NCBI GenBank assembly: GCA_016200745.1
Contig: JACQEF010000168.1
Coordinates: 1-26,429, forward strand
Source: Chloroflexota bacterium
Lineage (GTDB): Bacteria > Chloroflexota > Limnocylindria > Limnocylindrales > CSP1-4
DNA length: 26,429 bases
Direction: 5' to 3'
Part shown: positions 1 to 6,266 of the stretch, piece by piece
Numbering within the stretch: the first letter of the stretch is position 1
How the letters are laid out: each line of letters starts with the position of its first letter
The notes under the pieces: generated by a model
What the model saw: the letters and a program-made list of their open reading frames with translations, nothing else
Database searches by the model: none
What the model was told of the DNA's origin: nothing
Made by a program: the position numbers and the translations under genes

Positions 1-156
1 CGGGGTCGGGGTCGGCGTGGGGGTCGGCGTGGGGGTCGGCGTGGGCGTCGGCGTGGGGGTCGGCGTGGGCGTCGGCGTGGGGGTCGGCGTGGGGGTCGGC
101 GTCGGACTCGGGCTGGGCGTCGGGCTCGGGCTGGGCGTCGGGCTCGGACTCGGACA
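1..156. repeat. Short tandem repeats encoding the Pro-Thr/Ser linker
   Basis: Twelve-base units of the type GTCGGCGTGGGG, and GGGCTCGGGCTG variants, repeat across the whole left edge. On the minus strand they encode the PT/PS linker of the partial gene. On the plus strand they give a meaningless Gly-Val open frame. Copy number could vary between strains by slippage. Confidence 0.8.
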
Positions 157-561
157 CGGCGCTAGAGCCGTGATCGTCTTCGAGGTCTGGAATTCCTGCT
201 GACCACTCGGGTAGTAAATGCGCAATGTGACGGTTCCGGCGAAGGGCTGTGGGCCGGAGACAGTCCAAATCTGACCGTAGGAAGGGTTGTAGTGCCCGTT
301 CGTGATCCCTGTTGTACCAGGGATCGTGGTGTCGACGTAGACCGAGCGGTCACTCGAAACGTTGTGTGAAAGGAAAACGGTCACCGATCCGCCACGGCAA
401 TCGCTCGACGTCGTGATGTTCCCGCTGTTGCCAAGCACGGCGCCCGGGCTTGCGAAAAGCGCTGCGGCCGTCATCGATGCAACGATGAGCCAGCCAAATC
501 GTCGGAAGACGGAAGCGCGCGCACGCGTGCTCGTCAAAGGTCTCGTCATAGGAAGCCCCAT
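1..561 (-). CDS. Secreted protein with Pro/Thr/Ser-rich linker, 3' end missing
   Basis: The frame starts at ATG 561 (second in-frame ATG at 549) and stays open to the window edge, giving 187 residues. The N-terminus has several Arg, then a hydrophobic run (FGWLIVASMTAAALFA) and a likely signal-peptidase site near residue 43. About 90 residues of small secreted domain follow, with one Cys near residue 63. From Cys136 on, the chain is a PSPSPT/PTPTPT linker that runs off the edge. The linker resembles those joining PKD domains in the genes at 13129 and 18537, so another extracellular domain probably follows; this is inference. Function is unknown; an exported surface protein is likely. No strong ribosome binding site was seen at either ATG. 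It is divergent from the lipoprotein gene at 963. Confidence 0.75.
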   Translation of the reverse strand, partial: MGLPMTRPLTSTRARASVFRRFGWLIVASMTAAALFASPGAVLGNSGNITTSSDCRGGSVTVFLSHNVSSDRSVYVDTTIPGTTGITNGHYNPSYGQIWTVSGPQPFAGTVTLRIYYPSGQQEFQTSKTITALAPCPSPSPTPSPSPTPSPSPTPTPTPTPTPTPTPTPTPTPTPTPTPTPTPTPTP

Positions 562-962
562 CTTTGCGGTATTCGGCGGCAACAAGGCCGCGATGAATCA
601 GCGCCTCTCCGGAACTCCCGTTAGTGGGCGGCATCACCGCATCCCTTCCGGTCGGCACCCCGAATTGTCATGTGCCCGGTACTACCGTGTCTAGTACCTT
701 CGGGGGTTGGGTTCAGTGCGGTTTGTGCCGGTCCCATCCATTTGCGACCCGGAATTCGGTGCAGGAACGCAACGTGCACCCGGTCACAGCCGGGACTAAC
801 GACCTGCACGCCAGACTTCTACCTTTGCGACACCGTGAATCGCGGCTCGAGAGTGGGACCAACGTACCGTGGATGCCACATGACCGGCTGATATCATCGG
901 TTCGCGCCACGCAGGCCTTGAATGACCGAACCGCGCGGCGCAGCACACCGGGGGCTCGAATA
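562..962. other. Divergent intergenic region, about 400 bases, no gene seen
   Basis: This stretch separates two divergent gene starts. The short frames in it have no coherent domain, signal sequence or ribosome binding site. It holds one clear palindrome (678-698) and a weaker 6-base inverted repeat (GGTGCA 758-763, TGCACC 775-780). I looked for c-di-GMP riboswitch signatures and found none. Promoters for both flanking genes presumably lie here, but no convincing -35/-10 pair was seen. Confidence 0.5.
678..698. promoter_or_regulatory. Perfect 7-base inverted repeat, candidate operator
   Basis: GGTACTA (678-684) and TAGTACC (692-698) are exact reverse complements separated by 7 bases. The site lies between two divergent genes, which suits a dimeric regulator; an RNA hairpin is the alternative. 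No T-run follows on either side, so a simple terminator is less likely. Confidence 0.4.
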
Positions 963-1874
963 GTGCGACGCGCCTTGCGCGGTCGATCGCTTGCTTCTGC
1001 GACCTTGGTCGCCGCCGTGGTCACCTCTGCCTGCGCTTCCGGCGCATCTACGGTGGTCACGCCTGCCCAGATGCCCGCTGGCGTCCCGGCGCCCGTCAAC
1101 TCGTCCAGTGCCGCGGGCCGCGCGGGCTACGACGGGGGGGCGGAAGTGCACGCCTTCAGCGTCCAGCTGTCCCCCACCGAGGCATCCAGGACCTACGCGG
1201 AAACCCTGGTCGCGGCCGGCTTCGTGGCCGTCGGGACCGAGGGGACCTGGCATTTCTTCCGAGGTGCCAGCGCCCTCATCGCGTACGAGGTCGGGAAGAC
1301 CGGTCCACCGACCGATCTCGTGGTTCGGGTCATGGCCCGGGACGCCCCGGTTCCGCAGGACGCCGAGGTGGTCGCCGGCGAGCCGGGCGGAAGCGACCCC
1401 GCGACGGCAGCCGGACCAAGCCACGGCGCCAATGGCAACGGCCAGGGCGAGGGAACCGGGCATGCCGCCAAGACCGCGGTCCCGCAACCCGATCCCCCCC
1501 ACGGAAACCCCAAGGCCGGCGCCGGCGCCGGCAATGGCAATGGGAACGCCGGTGGCGACGGCAATGGCAAACCCACCGCTACCCCGGGCAAGGGCAACGG
1601 GAACGGGAACGGCAACGCAAATGGGAATGGAAACGGCAATGGGAAACCTGCCTCGACACCGACCCCAACGCCGACCCCGGTAGCCCCGACCCCCGCGCCA
1701 AGTCCAACCGCCGACAACGGCAACGGCGGCAATGGGAATGGCAACGGCGGCGGCAATGGGAACGGCGGCGGCAATGGCAACGGCGGCGGCAATGGCAACG
1801 GCGGCGGGAACGGCAACGGCAACGGCAATGGCGGCGGCAACAGCAGCCCGAACCCGGGCGGCCATGGAAACTGA
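963..1874 (+). CDS. Lipoprotein with Asn-Gly-rich repeat tail
   Basis: GTG 963 was chosen because GGGGG lies 8 bases upstream and a lipoprotein signal follows at once: Arg-rich start, hydrophobic SLASATLVAAVV, then TSAC with Cys24 as the lipid-modified residue. The frame is open further upstream, but that part is not protein-like. Residues about 40-145 form a small globular domain (FSVQLSPTEASRTYAETL ... TWHFFRGASALIAYEV). The rest is low-complexity: Gly-Asn repeats, a TPTPTPTP segment, then GNGNGGG repeats to the end, which suggests a flexible stalk or surface coat. The gene overlaps RR1 by 11 bases, so it is likely co-expressed with RR1/HK1 and may be an envelope sensor partner. The family is not recognised. 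Confidence 0.8.
   Translation: MRRALRGRSLASATLVAAVVTSACASGASTVVTPAQMPAGVPAPVNSSSAAGRAGYDGGAEVHAFSVQLSPTEASRTYAETLVAAGFVAVGTEGTWHFFRGASALIAYEVGKTGPPTDLVVRVMARDAPVPQDAEVVAGEPGGSDPATAAGPSHGANGNGQGEGTGHAAKTAVPQPDPPHGNPKAGAGAGNGNGNAGGDGNGKPTATPGKGNGNGNGNANGNGNGNGKPASTPTPTPTPVAPTPAPSPTADNGNGGNGNGNGGGNGNGGGNGNGGGNGNGGGNGNGNGNGGGNSSPNPGGHGN
1726..1845 (+). repeat. In-frame tandem repeat coding GNGNGGG
   Basis: Degenerate units near 18 bases, based on GGCAACGGCGGCGGCAAT, repeat in phase with the lipoprotein frame, so length changes would keep the frame. In another frame they create an Ala/Met-rich false extension of the response regulator. Confidence 0.75.
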
Positions 1875-2607
1875 GGCCGCCCAACCTTCGGCCGAGAATC
1901 GGGCGCTGGCGACACCGCACCGAAACGAGCGGATCCTTCTCGTCGACGACGACGAGGTCCTGCTTGCCATGCTTTCGGGCCGTCTCGAGCGGGACGGGTA
2001 CACGGTCCAGATGGCCGCGTCCGGCCCGCAGGCCCTGGCCCACATCGAGGACGGCTGGCCGGACCTCGTGATCCTCGACCTGATGATGCCGGGCATGGAT
2101 GGAGAGGAACTTGCCGCTCGGGTCAAGCGCACGGTCGACCTCCCGATCATCGTGCTGTCGGCGGTGGCGGACGCCTCCAGCAAGGTGAACCTGATCGAGC
2201 GATACGCCGACGACTACGTCACGAAGCCGTTCGAGTACCTCGAGCTGCTGGCGCGCGTCAGACGGGTCCGGCACCGGGTCGGTGACCGGTTGCCGAGCCG
2301 GGAGGTTCGCCTCGGGCCGGATCTCACGCTGATCCTGGATCGGCGGGAGTGCTGGGTCGCCGGGATGCGCGTGGGACTGAGCCCGACCGAGGCACGCGTG
2401 CTCACTGCGCTGGTCGCCAGTCTCGGCGAGCCCGTCAGTACGTCAAGCCTCGCGGCCCGAGGCTGGAGCGACGTCGACGGCGTGGACCCCGCCCACGTCT
2501 GGGTGACGGTCCGCAGGCTGCGACAGAAGATCGAGCAGGACGCGGACCACCCGCGGTACCTGCTCACGGAGCGCGGAGTAGGCTACCGGCTCGTCGCGGT
2601 GCCCTGA
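1864..2607 (+). CDS. OmpR-family response regulator (RR1)
   Basis: The 247-residue protein has a receiver domain at about residues 22-140: acidic pocket DDD at 28-30, phosphoacceptor Asp72 in VILDLMMPGMDG, Ser99 in PIIVLSA and Lys121 in YVTKPF. A winged-helix DNA-binding domain follows at about 150-245 and ends in ERGVGYRLVAVP. ATG 1864 was chosen because it follows directly from the lipoprotein tail (11-base overlap) and avoids the repeat-derived Ala/Met stretch upstream. The next gene, HK1, starts on the last base of this stop codon, so the pair is translationally coupled. RR1 is probably phosphorylated by HK1 and binds tandem direct repeats, as OmpR/PhoB proteins do. The window holds candidate targets (see the repeats at 4841, 14033, 16514 and 19747). 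Confidence 0.95.
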   Translation: METEAAQPSAENRALATPHRNERILLVDDDEVLLAMLSGRLERDGYTVQMAASGPQALAHIEDGWPDLVILDLMMPGMDGEELAARVKRTVDLPIIVLSAVADASSKVNLIERYADDYVTKPFEYLELLARVRRVRHRVGDRLPSREVRLGPDLTLILDRRECWVAGMRVGLSPTEARVLTALVASLGEPVSTSSLAARGWSDVDGVDPAHVWVTVRRLRQKIEQDADHPRYLLTERGVGYRLVAVP

Positions 2608-4790
2608 TGAGCGCGCCCGGATCAGGCGCCCCACGTCGTCCCAGGCTCTCGTACCGGCGCCAGCAGATGGCCTCGCTGCTGCTGCTGGCGATCCTGCCGG
2701 TCGCGTTCTTCGCGGTCGTGGCCCTGCAGCGCATCGGTGACGTCGCCACCGCGGACGGCGATGCCCGGGCCAGCGGTGCGGCGACCGCGGTGCGCGCGAT
2801 CCTCACCCGTGACAGCGACGATCTGCAATCACTGGTGACCAGCTACGTGACCTGGGATCGCCTGCGGACCGACACGGCCGCCCTGGACACGGTCGACATC
2901 GCCGGCACGGTGATCGACTTCCAGGTCGCCCGCGGCACGGTGGACGCCGCGCTGCTCGAGGTCGGCGATACGACGCTGGCGGGCGGCGACGCGACGATCG
3001 CCGCCGAGCTCGAAACGTACCTCGCCAATGACGCCGGCGGCCCAACGTCCGCGGCACTTGGGGGAGACCCTGGTCCAGTCTTCGCCGCCTTCCGGGGTGG
3101 CATCTACGAGCTCGCGATCGGAACGATCGACCTGACGGGTCTGAACGGTCCGGGCGTGCTGGCTGCGTCGAGCCGACCGGCCCTGCTCGCGTTCGCTGTC
3201 CGGCTGGATTCGGCCTTCGTGGTTCGCGCGCGTCAATTGACCGGCTTCGATGTGGCGGTCTACGACCTGTCCGGGAACCTCATGGTCGCCAGCAACGCGC
3301 AACTTGCGACGCGGGCGGGACGGCCGAACGTCACCGGCCTGCCTGCGGACGGCGACCACGTTGGACGTCCGGAGCCGGGCATTGTCGCGGCCGGGTTCAG
3401 CGTCGCGGGGATCGACGGGACGACCGTCGGCGCCGTGCTGGCCATGACGGACCTGCGCCTGCTCGGCGCCATCGGCACAGACCTCGTGCCGTTTCTGGCC
3501 GTGACCCTGGCGCTCACGTTGATCCTCGCGCTGCTGCTCTCGGTCGTGCTGTCCCGCCAGCTGCGGATCCGGCTGGGTGCCGTGCGCGCCGGGATCGCCG
3601 CCGTCGCTCGGGGCGACCTGACGACCCGGCTACCCGAAGGCGACCGCGACGAGATCGAGCGTCTCGCGGGCTCCCACAACCGGCTGGCGGCGATGCTGGA
3701 ACGGCGCGATCGGATGATCTGGGGCTCGTCCGAGGCGATCGAGCAGCTCCACCCGGAGCGCGGGGCCGACCGCCTCGCCGCCGATGGGGTCGAGGCAGCG
3801 CGGCGGATCTTCGGCCTGGAGGCCGCCTGGCTCCGGACCGTGGACGGGGCGGTCGTGGCGGCCTCGCCGCCGGTCGCCATCCCGACCCCCGAACCGAACA
3901 TCCTCGCATCGCTCCTTCCGGGATCCGCCAACCTCCGGCTCGAGGGCCGGGCGGCGGACCCGGCGAGCTGGTCGGCGTCGGACCGAATGCTGTTCGACCT
4001 GTTCGTGCGCGACCTGGGGGTCGTGATCCGCGACGCCGGCCTGTACGCCGGGGCCGCCCGGCGGGCGGACCGTCTCGGGCGGATCAACCGGCTGCAGCAG
4101 GACTTCCTCCAGGCCATCGGACACAACCTGCGCTCGCCGCTCACCCGGATCCTCATGGCGTCCGACGATCTGCGCACCTACCCGGAGACCGCGTCCTCGA
4201 CCCGGGCCAGGGCCGAATCGATCCACGCCGACGCCGCCCGCCTGAGCCGGATCGTCGGGCAGCTGCTGACGCTGTCGCGCCTCGATGCCGGTGCCTATGA
4301 GCCGGCCGCGGAGCTCCTCGAGCTGGCGCCCCTGGCCCGGAGGTCGTGGGACGCGCTGGCGAGCGATCGCCCGTTCAGCATCGTGGACCACTCGTCCGGT
4401 GCGTTCGCGGTCGGCGATCGGGCCGCGGTCGAGCAGGTGCTCTGGATCCTGCTCGACAACGCCGTGACGTACGCGCCCAACGGCCCGGTCCGCGTGACGA
4501 TCGAGACGCGCGAGGCCGCTCGGGACGGGAGCAAGGCCACCGGTACGGAGCTTGTCCTGCGCGTCGCGGACCAGGGTCCCGGTGTACCGGCCGCCGAACG
4601 GACCCGGATCTTCGGCCGTTTCCAGCGGGGCTCGACCGCCGAGGGCCGGGAAGTCACCGGCCTGGGGCTCGACGTCGCGCGCGGATTGCTGAGCGCGATG
4701 GGCGGTCGCCTGTGGCTCGAAACGACCGATCGGCCCGGTGCGACGTTCGCGTTCGCCCTTCCGGCGGAGCCAATCAGCGGACCGGCCTGA
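2607..4790 (+). CDS. Membrane sensor histidine kinase with CHASE4-like sensor (HK1)
   Basis: The protein has 727 residues. TM1 is about residues 21-41. The extracellular region (about 45-290) resembles CHASE4 (SYVTWDRLRTD ... FDVAVYDLSGNLMVASN). TM2 is about 295-316 and HAMP about 317-370. A weak GAF-like segment lies at about 375-480. The HisKA domain carries His506 in AIGHNLRSPLTRI. The ATPase domain shows the N-box (LLDNAV, Asn618), the G1 box (ADQGPGV) and the G2 box (GLGLDVARGL). The residue after the phosphoacceptor His is Asn rather than the usual Glu/Asp; HK3 has the same change. ATG 2607 overlaps the RR1 stop by one base. It should sense a periplasmic or surface signal and phosphorylate RR1. 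Start and domains are clear; the ligand is unknown. Confidence 0.94.
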   Translation: MSAPGSGAPRRPRLSYRRQQMASLLLLAILPVAFFAVVALQRIGDVATADGDARASGAATAVRAILTRDSDDLQSLVTSYVTWDRLRTDTAALDTVDIAGTVIDFQVARGTVDAALLEVGDTTLAGGDATIAAELETYLANDAGGPTSAALGGDPGPVFAAFRGGIYELAIGTIDLTGLNGPGVLAASSRPALLAFAVRLDSAFVVRARQLTGFDVAVYDLSGNLMVASNAQLATRAGRPNVTGLPADGDHVGRPEPGIVAAGFSVAGIDGTTVGAVLAMTDLRLLGAIGTDLVPFLAVTLALTLILALLLSVVLSRQLRIRLGAVRAGIAAVARGDLTTRLPEGDRDEIERLAGSHNRLAAMLERRDRMIWGSSEAIEQLHPERGADRLAADGVEAARRIFGLEAAWLRTVDGAVVAASPPVAIPTPEPNILASLLPGSANLRLEGRAADPASWSASDRMLFDLFVRDLGVVIRDAGLYAGAARRADRLGRINRLQQDFLQAIGHNLRSPLTRILMASDDLRTYPETASSTRARAESIHADAARLSRIVGQLLTLSRLDAGAYEPAAELLELAPLARRSWDALASDRPFSIVDHSSGAFAVGDRAAVEQVLWILLDNAVTYAPNGPVRVTIETREAARDGSKATGTELVLRVADQGPGVPAAERTRIFGRFQRGSTAEGREVTGLGLDVARGLLSAMGGRLWLETTDRPGATFAFALPAEPISGPA

Positions 4791-4801
4791 TCCCTGGAAG
4801 C

Positions 4802-4819
4802 CGCCCCGTTTGCGGGGCG
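4802..4819 (+). terminator. GC hairpin after HK1, possible terminator
   Basis: CGCCCCG (4802-4808) and CGGGGCG (4813-4819) form a perfect 7-base-pair stem with a TTTG loop, 11 bases after the HK1 stop. No T-run follows, so termination may be weak or factor-dependent. It lies between HK1 and the first TadE cassette. Confidence 0.45.
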
Positions 4820-4840
4820 TGCGCGCAACGCCACGAACGA

Positions 4841-4859
4841 CCTTGCAGTCCTCCTAACC
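4841..4859 (-). promoter_or_regulatory. Direct-repeat operator candidate, cassette 1 (reversed copy)
   Basis: Read on the minus strand this is GGTTAGG-AGGAC-TGCAAGG. The second half matches the TGYAAGG box seen before the other three cassettes, and the 5-base spacer and 12-base period are the same. The first half is degenerate. Unlike the other sites, it points away from its gene. It ends 85 bases before the TadE start at 4945. Confidence 0.45.
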
Positions 4860-4864
4860 GACCA

Positions 4865-4883
4865 TCGCCGGTCATCGGCAAGG
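4865..4883 (+). promoter_or_regulatory. Weak gene-oriented copy of the direct-repeat box, cassette 1
   Basis: TCGCCGG-TCATC-GGCAAGG. The second half matches TGCAAGG at six of seven bases and lies 61 bases before the TadE start, within the 46-70 base range of the other cassettes. The first half is poor. With the reversed copy at 4841-4859 it could form a divergent pair. Confidence 0.3.
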
Positions 4884-4944
4884 TCGCAGTCCTACGTTCC
4901 TGGTCCGGGCAACCTCGCCCGGAGAGGGGTTCCAGGAGGTGGGC

Positions 4945-5610
4945 GTGCGTCGAGTGCGCGGACGGTGTCGGCGGTCGGGTATCCCGTTGCTCGAACGCCG
5001 CCACCGCCCGCGCACTGGCCGCGGGCAGGCGCTCGTCGAGTTCGCCTTGATCTTCCCCCTCTTCATCGTGCTGCTGCTCGCGATCATCGAGTTCATGTTC
5101 CTGTTCAACGCGCAATTGTCCCTGAACTACGCGACGCGCGACGCGACCCTCATCGCGGCGGAGGCGGGGAACAACGAGAACGCCGATTGCCAGATCCTTC
5201 GGCAGATCGACAACGACCTGAACGCCCCGACAGACGAGTCCCGCGTCCTCACCGTGCACATCTTCAGTGCGACGGAGACGGGCGACCAGCTCAGCACCCC
5301 GAAGGAGCAAACCTACACCCGGGGAGGAACGACGACGTGCGGGAGTCTCGTCGTTCCGTACACGCTCGGTACGAACGACTATCCGTACAACGTCCGCTGC
5401 AACGACCTCGATCGTACGACCTGCGCCTCAGGGTTCACGGGCCCAGACAACACGGGCGTCGACATCATCGGCGTGCAGCTGGACTACGGCTACCGGTTCG
5501 TGACCCCCCTGAGCGGCGCCTTCGCGTTACTTGGCGGCGTACCGCTCTGGGGCGGCGCCGGCATATCCATGAACGTTGCTAACGCGATGCGCATGGAGCC
5601 GATCCTGTGA
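4945..5610 (+). CDS. TadE-like minor pilin, cassette 1 first gene
   Basis: The protein has 221 residues. A basic N-terminus (RRHRPRTGRGQ) is followed by the TadE signature QALVEFALIFPLF and one membrane helix, then an extracellular domain with four Cys that ends in an NVANAMRMEPIL tail. The conserved YRFVTP motif lies near the C-terminus. GTG 4945 was chosen because AGGAGG (4934-4939) sits 5 bases before it; an in-frame GTG at 4939 overlaps the Shine-Dalgarno itself. TadE proteins are pilin-like accessory subunits of Flp/Tad pili, held in the membrane with the C-terminal domain outside. The stop overlaps the next TadE start by GTGA. It differs from the first genes of cassettes 2 and 4 in lacking PKD domains. 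Confidence 0.88.
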   Translation: MRRVRGRCRRSGIPLLERRHRPRTGRGQALVEFALIFPLFIVLLLAIIEFMFLFNAQLSLNYATRDATLIAAEAGNNENADCQILRQIDNDLNAPTDESRVLTVHIFSATETGDQLSTPKEQTYTRGGTTTCGSLVVPYTLGTNDYPYNVRCNDLDRTTCASGFTGPDNTGVDIIGVQLDYGYRFVTPLSGAFALLGGVPLWGGAGISMNVANAMRMEPIL

Positions 5611-6257
5611 CCCGGCCGAGCAGCTATCGGCGTGGTCAGGGGCTCGTCGAATTCGCACTCATCGTCCCCCTCTTCCTCTTGCTCCTGTTCACGATGTTGG
5701 ACTTCGGGTTCGCCCTGTACACCAACCTCACGCTCGAGTACGCATCGCGCGAGGGCGCCCGGGTCGGGTCGGCATTGGCCTCGGGGAATGCATCGCTGCC
5801 CTGTGGAGAGGTCGACGATCACGTGATCGCCGCGGTACAGCGCGTCCTCCAGTCGGCGGGCTTCAACGTTCCACTCGACAACGGCGGCGACCCGTCGAAG
5901 ACCGGTGTGAACTGGATCCGCATCTACAAGGCCACGGGAACCATTCAACCGTACACGGACGGGGGCGGATACGACGTCGCGGGCAACTACAACCAGTGGA
6001 CCTACGCCGCGAGCGGCGGCAACACGGTGGACGGCAGCCAACTCCAGTTCGTCGGGCCGGTGACTCCCTCGTGGAGCGCCTGCTCGCGGACGAACGGCGC
6101 CAACCCGGACAAGATCGGCGTCGCCATCAACTACACCTATTCCTGGCAGACGCCGATCGCGAGCGTGCTCCGTCTGGTCGTCCCGGGTGGCTCGTTCTTC
6201 AGCAGGCTCACGTTCCTCGACAAGACCGTGATGAACCTCAACCCGACCTTCCCTTAG
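5607..6257 (+). CDS. TadE-like minor pilin, cassette 1 second gene
   Basis: The protein has 216 residues: RRGQGLVEFALIVPLFLLLLFTML is the TadE-type helix, followed by YASREGARVGSA and an extracellular domain of about 160 residues. The shared aromatic-x-x-Thr-Pro motif is YSWQTP near residue 184. GTG 5607 overlaps the previous stop by 4 bases, so translation is coupled. Its TAG stop lies inside the AGGAGG that serves TadG. Expected role: a second pilin-like subunit partnering the first. Pfam-type TadE assignment is secure from the N-terminus; the ectodomain is not recognised. Confidence 0.88.
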   Translation: MTRPSSYRRGQGLVEFALIVPLFLLLLFTMLDFGFALYTNLTLEYASREGARVGSALASGNASLPCGEVDDHVIAAVQRVLQSAGFNVPLDNGGDPSKTGVNWIRIYKATGTIQPYTDGGGYDVAGNYNQWTYAASGGNTVDGSQLQFVGPVTPSWSACSRTNGANPDKIGVAINYTYSWQTPIASVLRLVVPGGSFFSRLTFLDKTVMNLNPTFP

Positions 6258-6266
6258 GAGGCCATC

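Noticed and set aside
1..160. CRISPR array from the regular repeats at the left edge
   Set aside because: Units are 12 bases with no spacers and are explained by the Pro-Thr codons.
17..202. Plus-strand Gly-Val repeat frame
   Set aside because: It is the reverse of the Pro-Thr linker of the minus-strand secreted protein; no start signal or domain.
350..658. Minus-strand 102-residue frame
   Set aside because: It overlaps the secreted-protein gene in another frame and has no signal peptide, domain or G/C-biased third positions.
624..962. N-terminal extension of the lipoprotein frame
   Set aside because: The sequence before GTG 963 is not protein-like and would put the lipoprotein signal in the middle of the chain.
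562..962. c-di-GMP riboswitch upstream of the surface genes
   Set aside because: No conserved core of a known riboswitch class could be found on either strand.
1732..1863. Ala/Met-rich extension of RR1
   Set aside because: It is the out-of-frame reading of the Asn-Gly repeat; the regulator fold begins after ATG 1864.
894..2183. Minus-strand 429-residue frame
   Set aside because: Shadow of the lipoprotein and RR1 genes, Ala/Val repeats from the Asn-Gly coding repeat.
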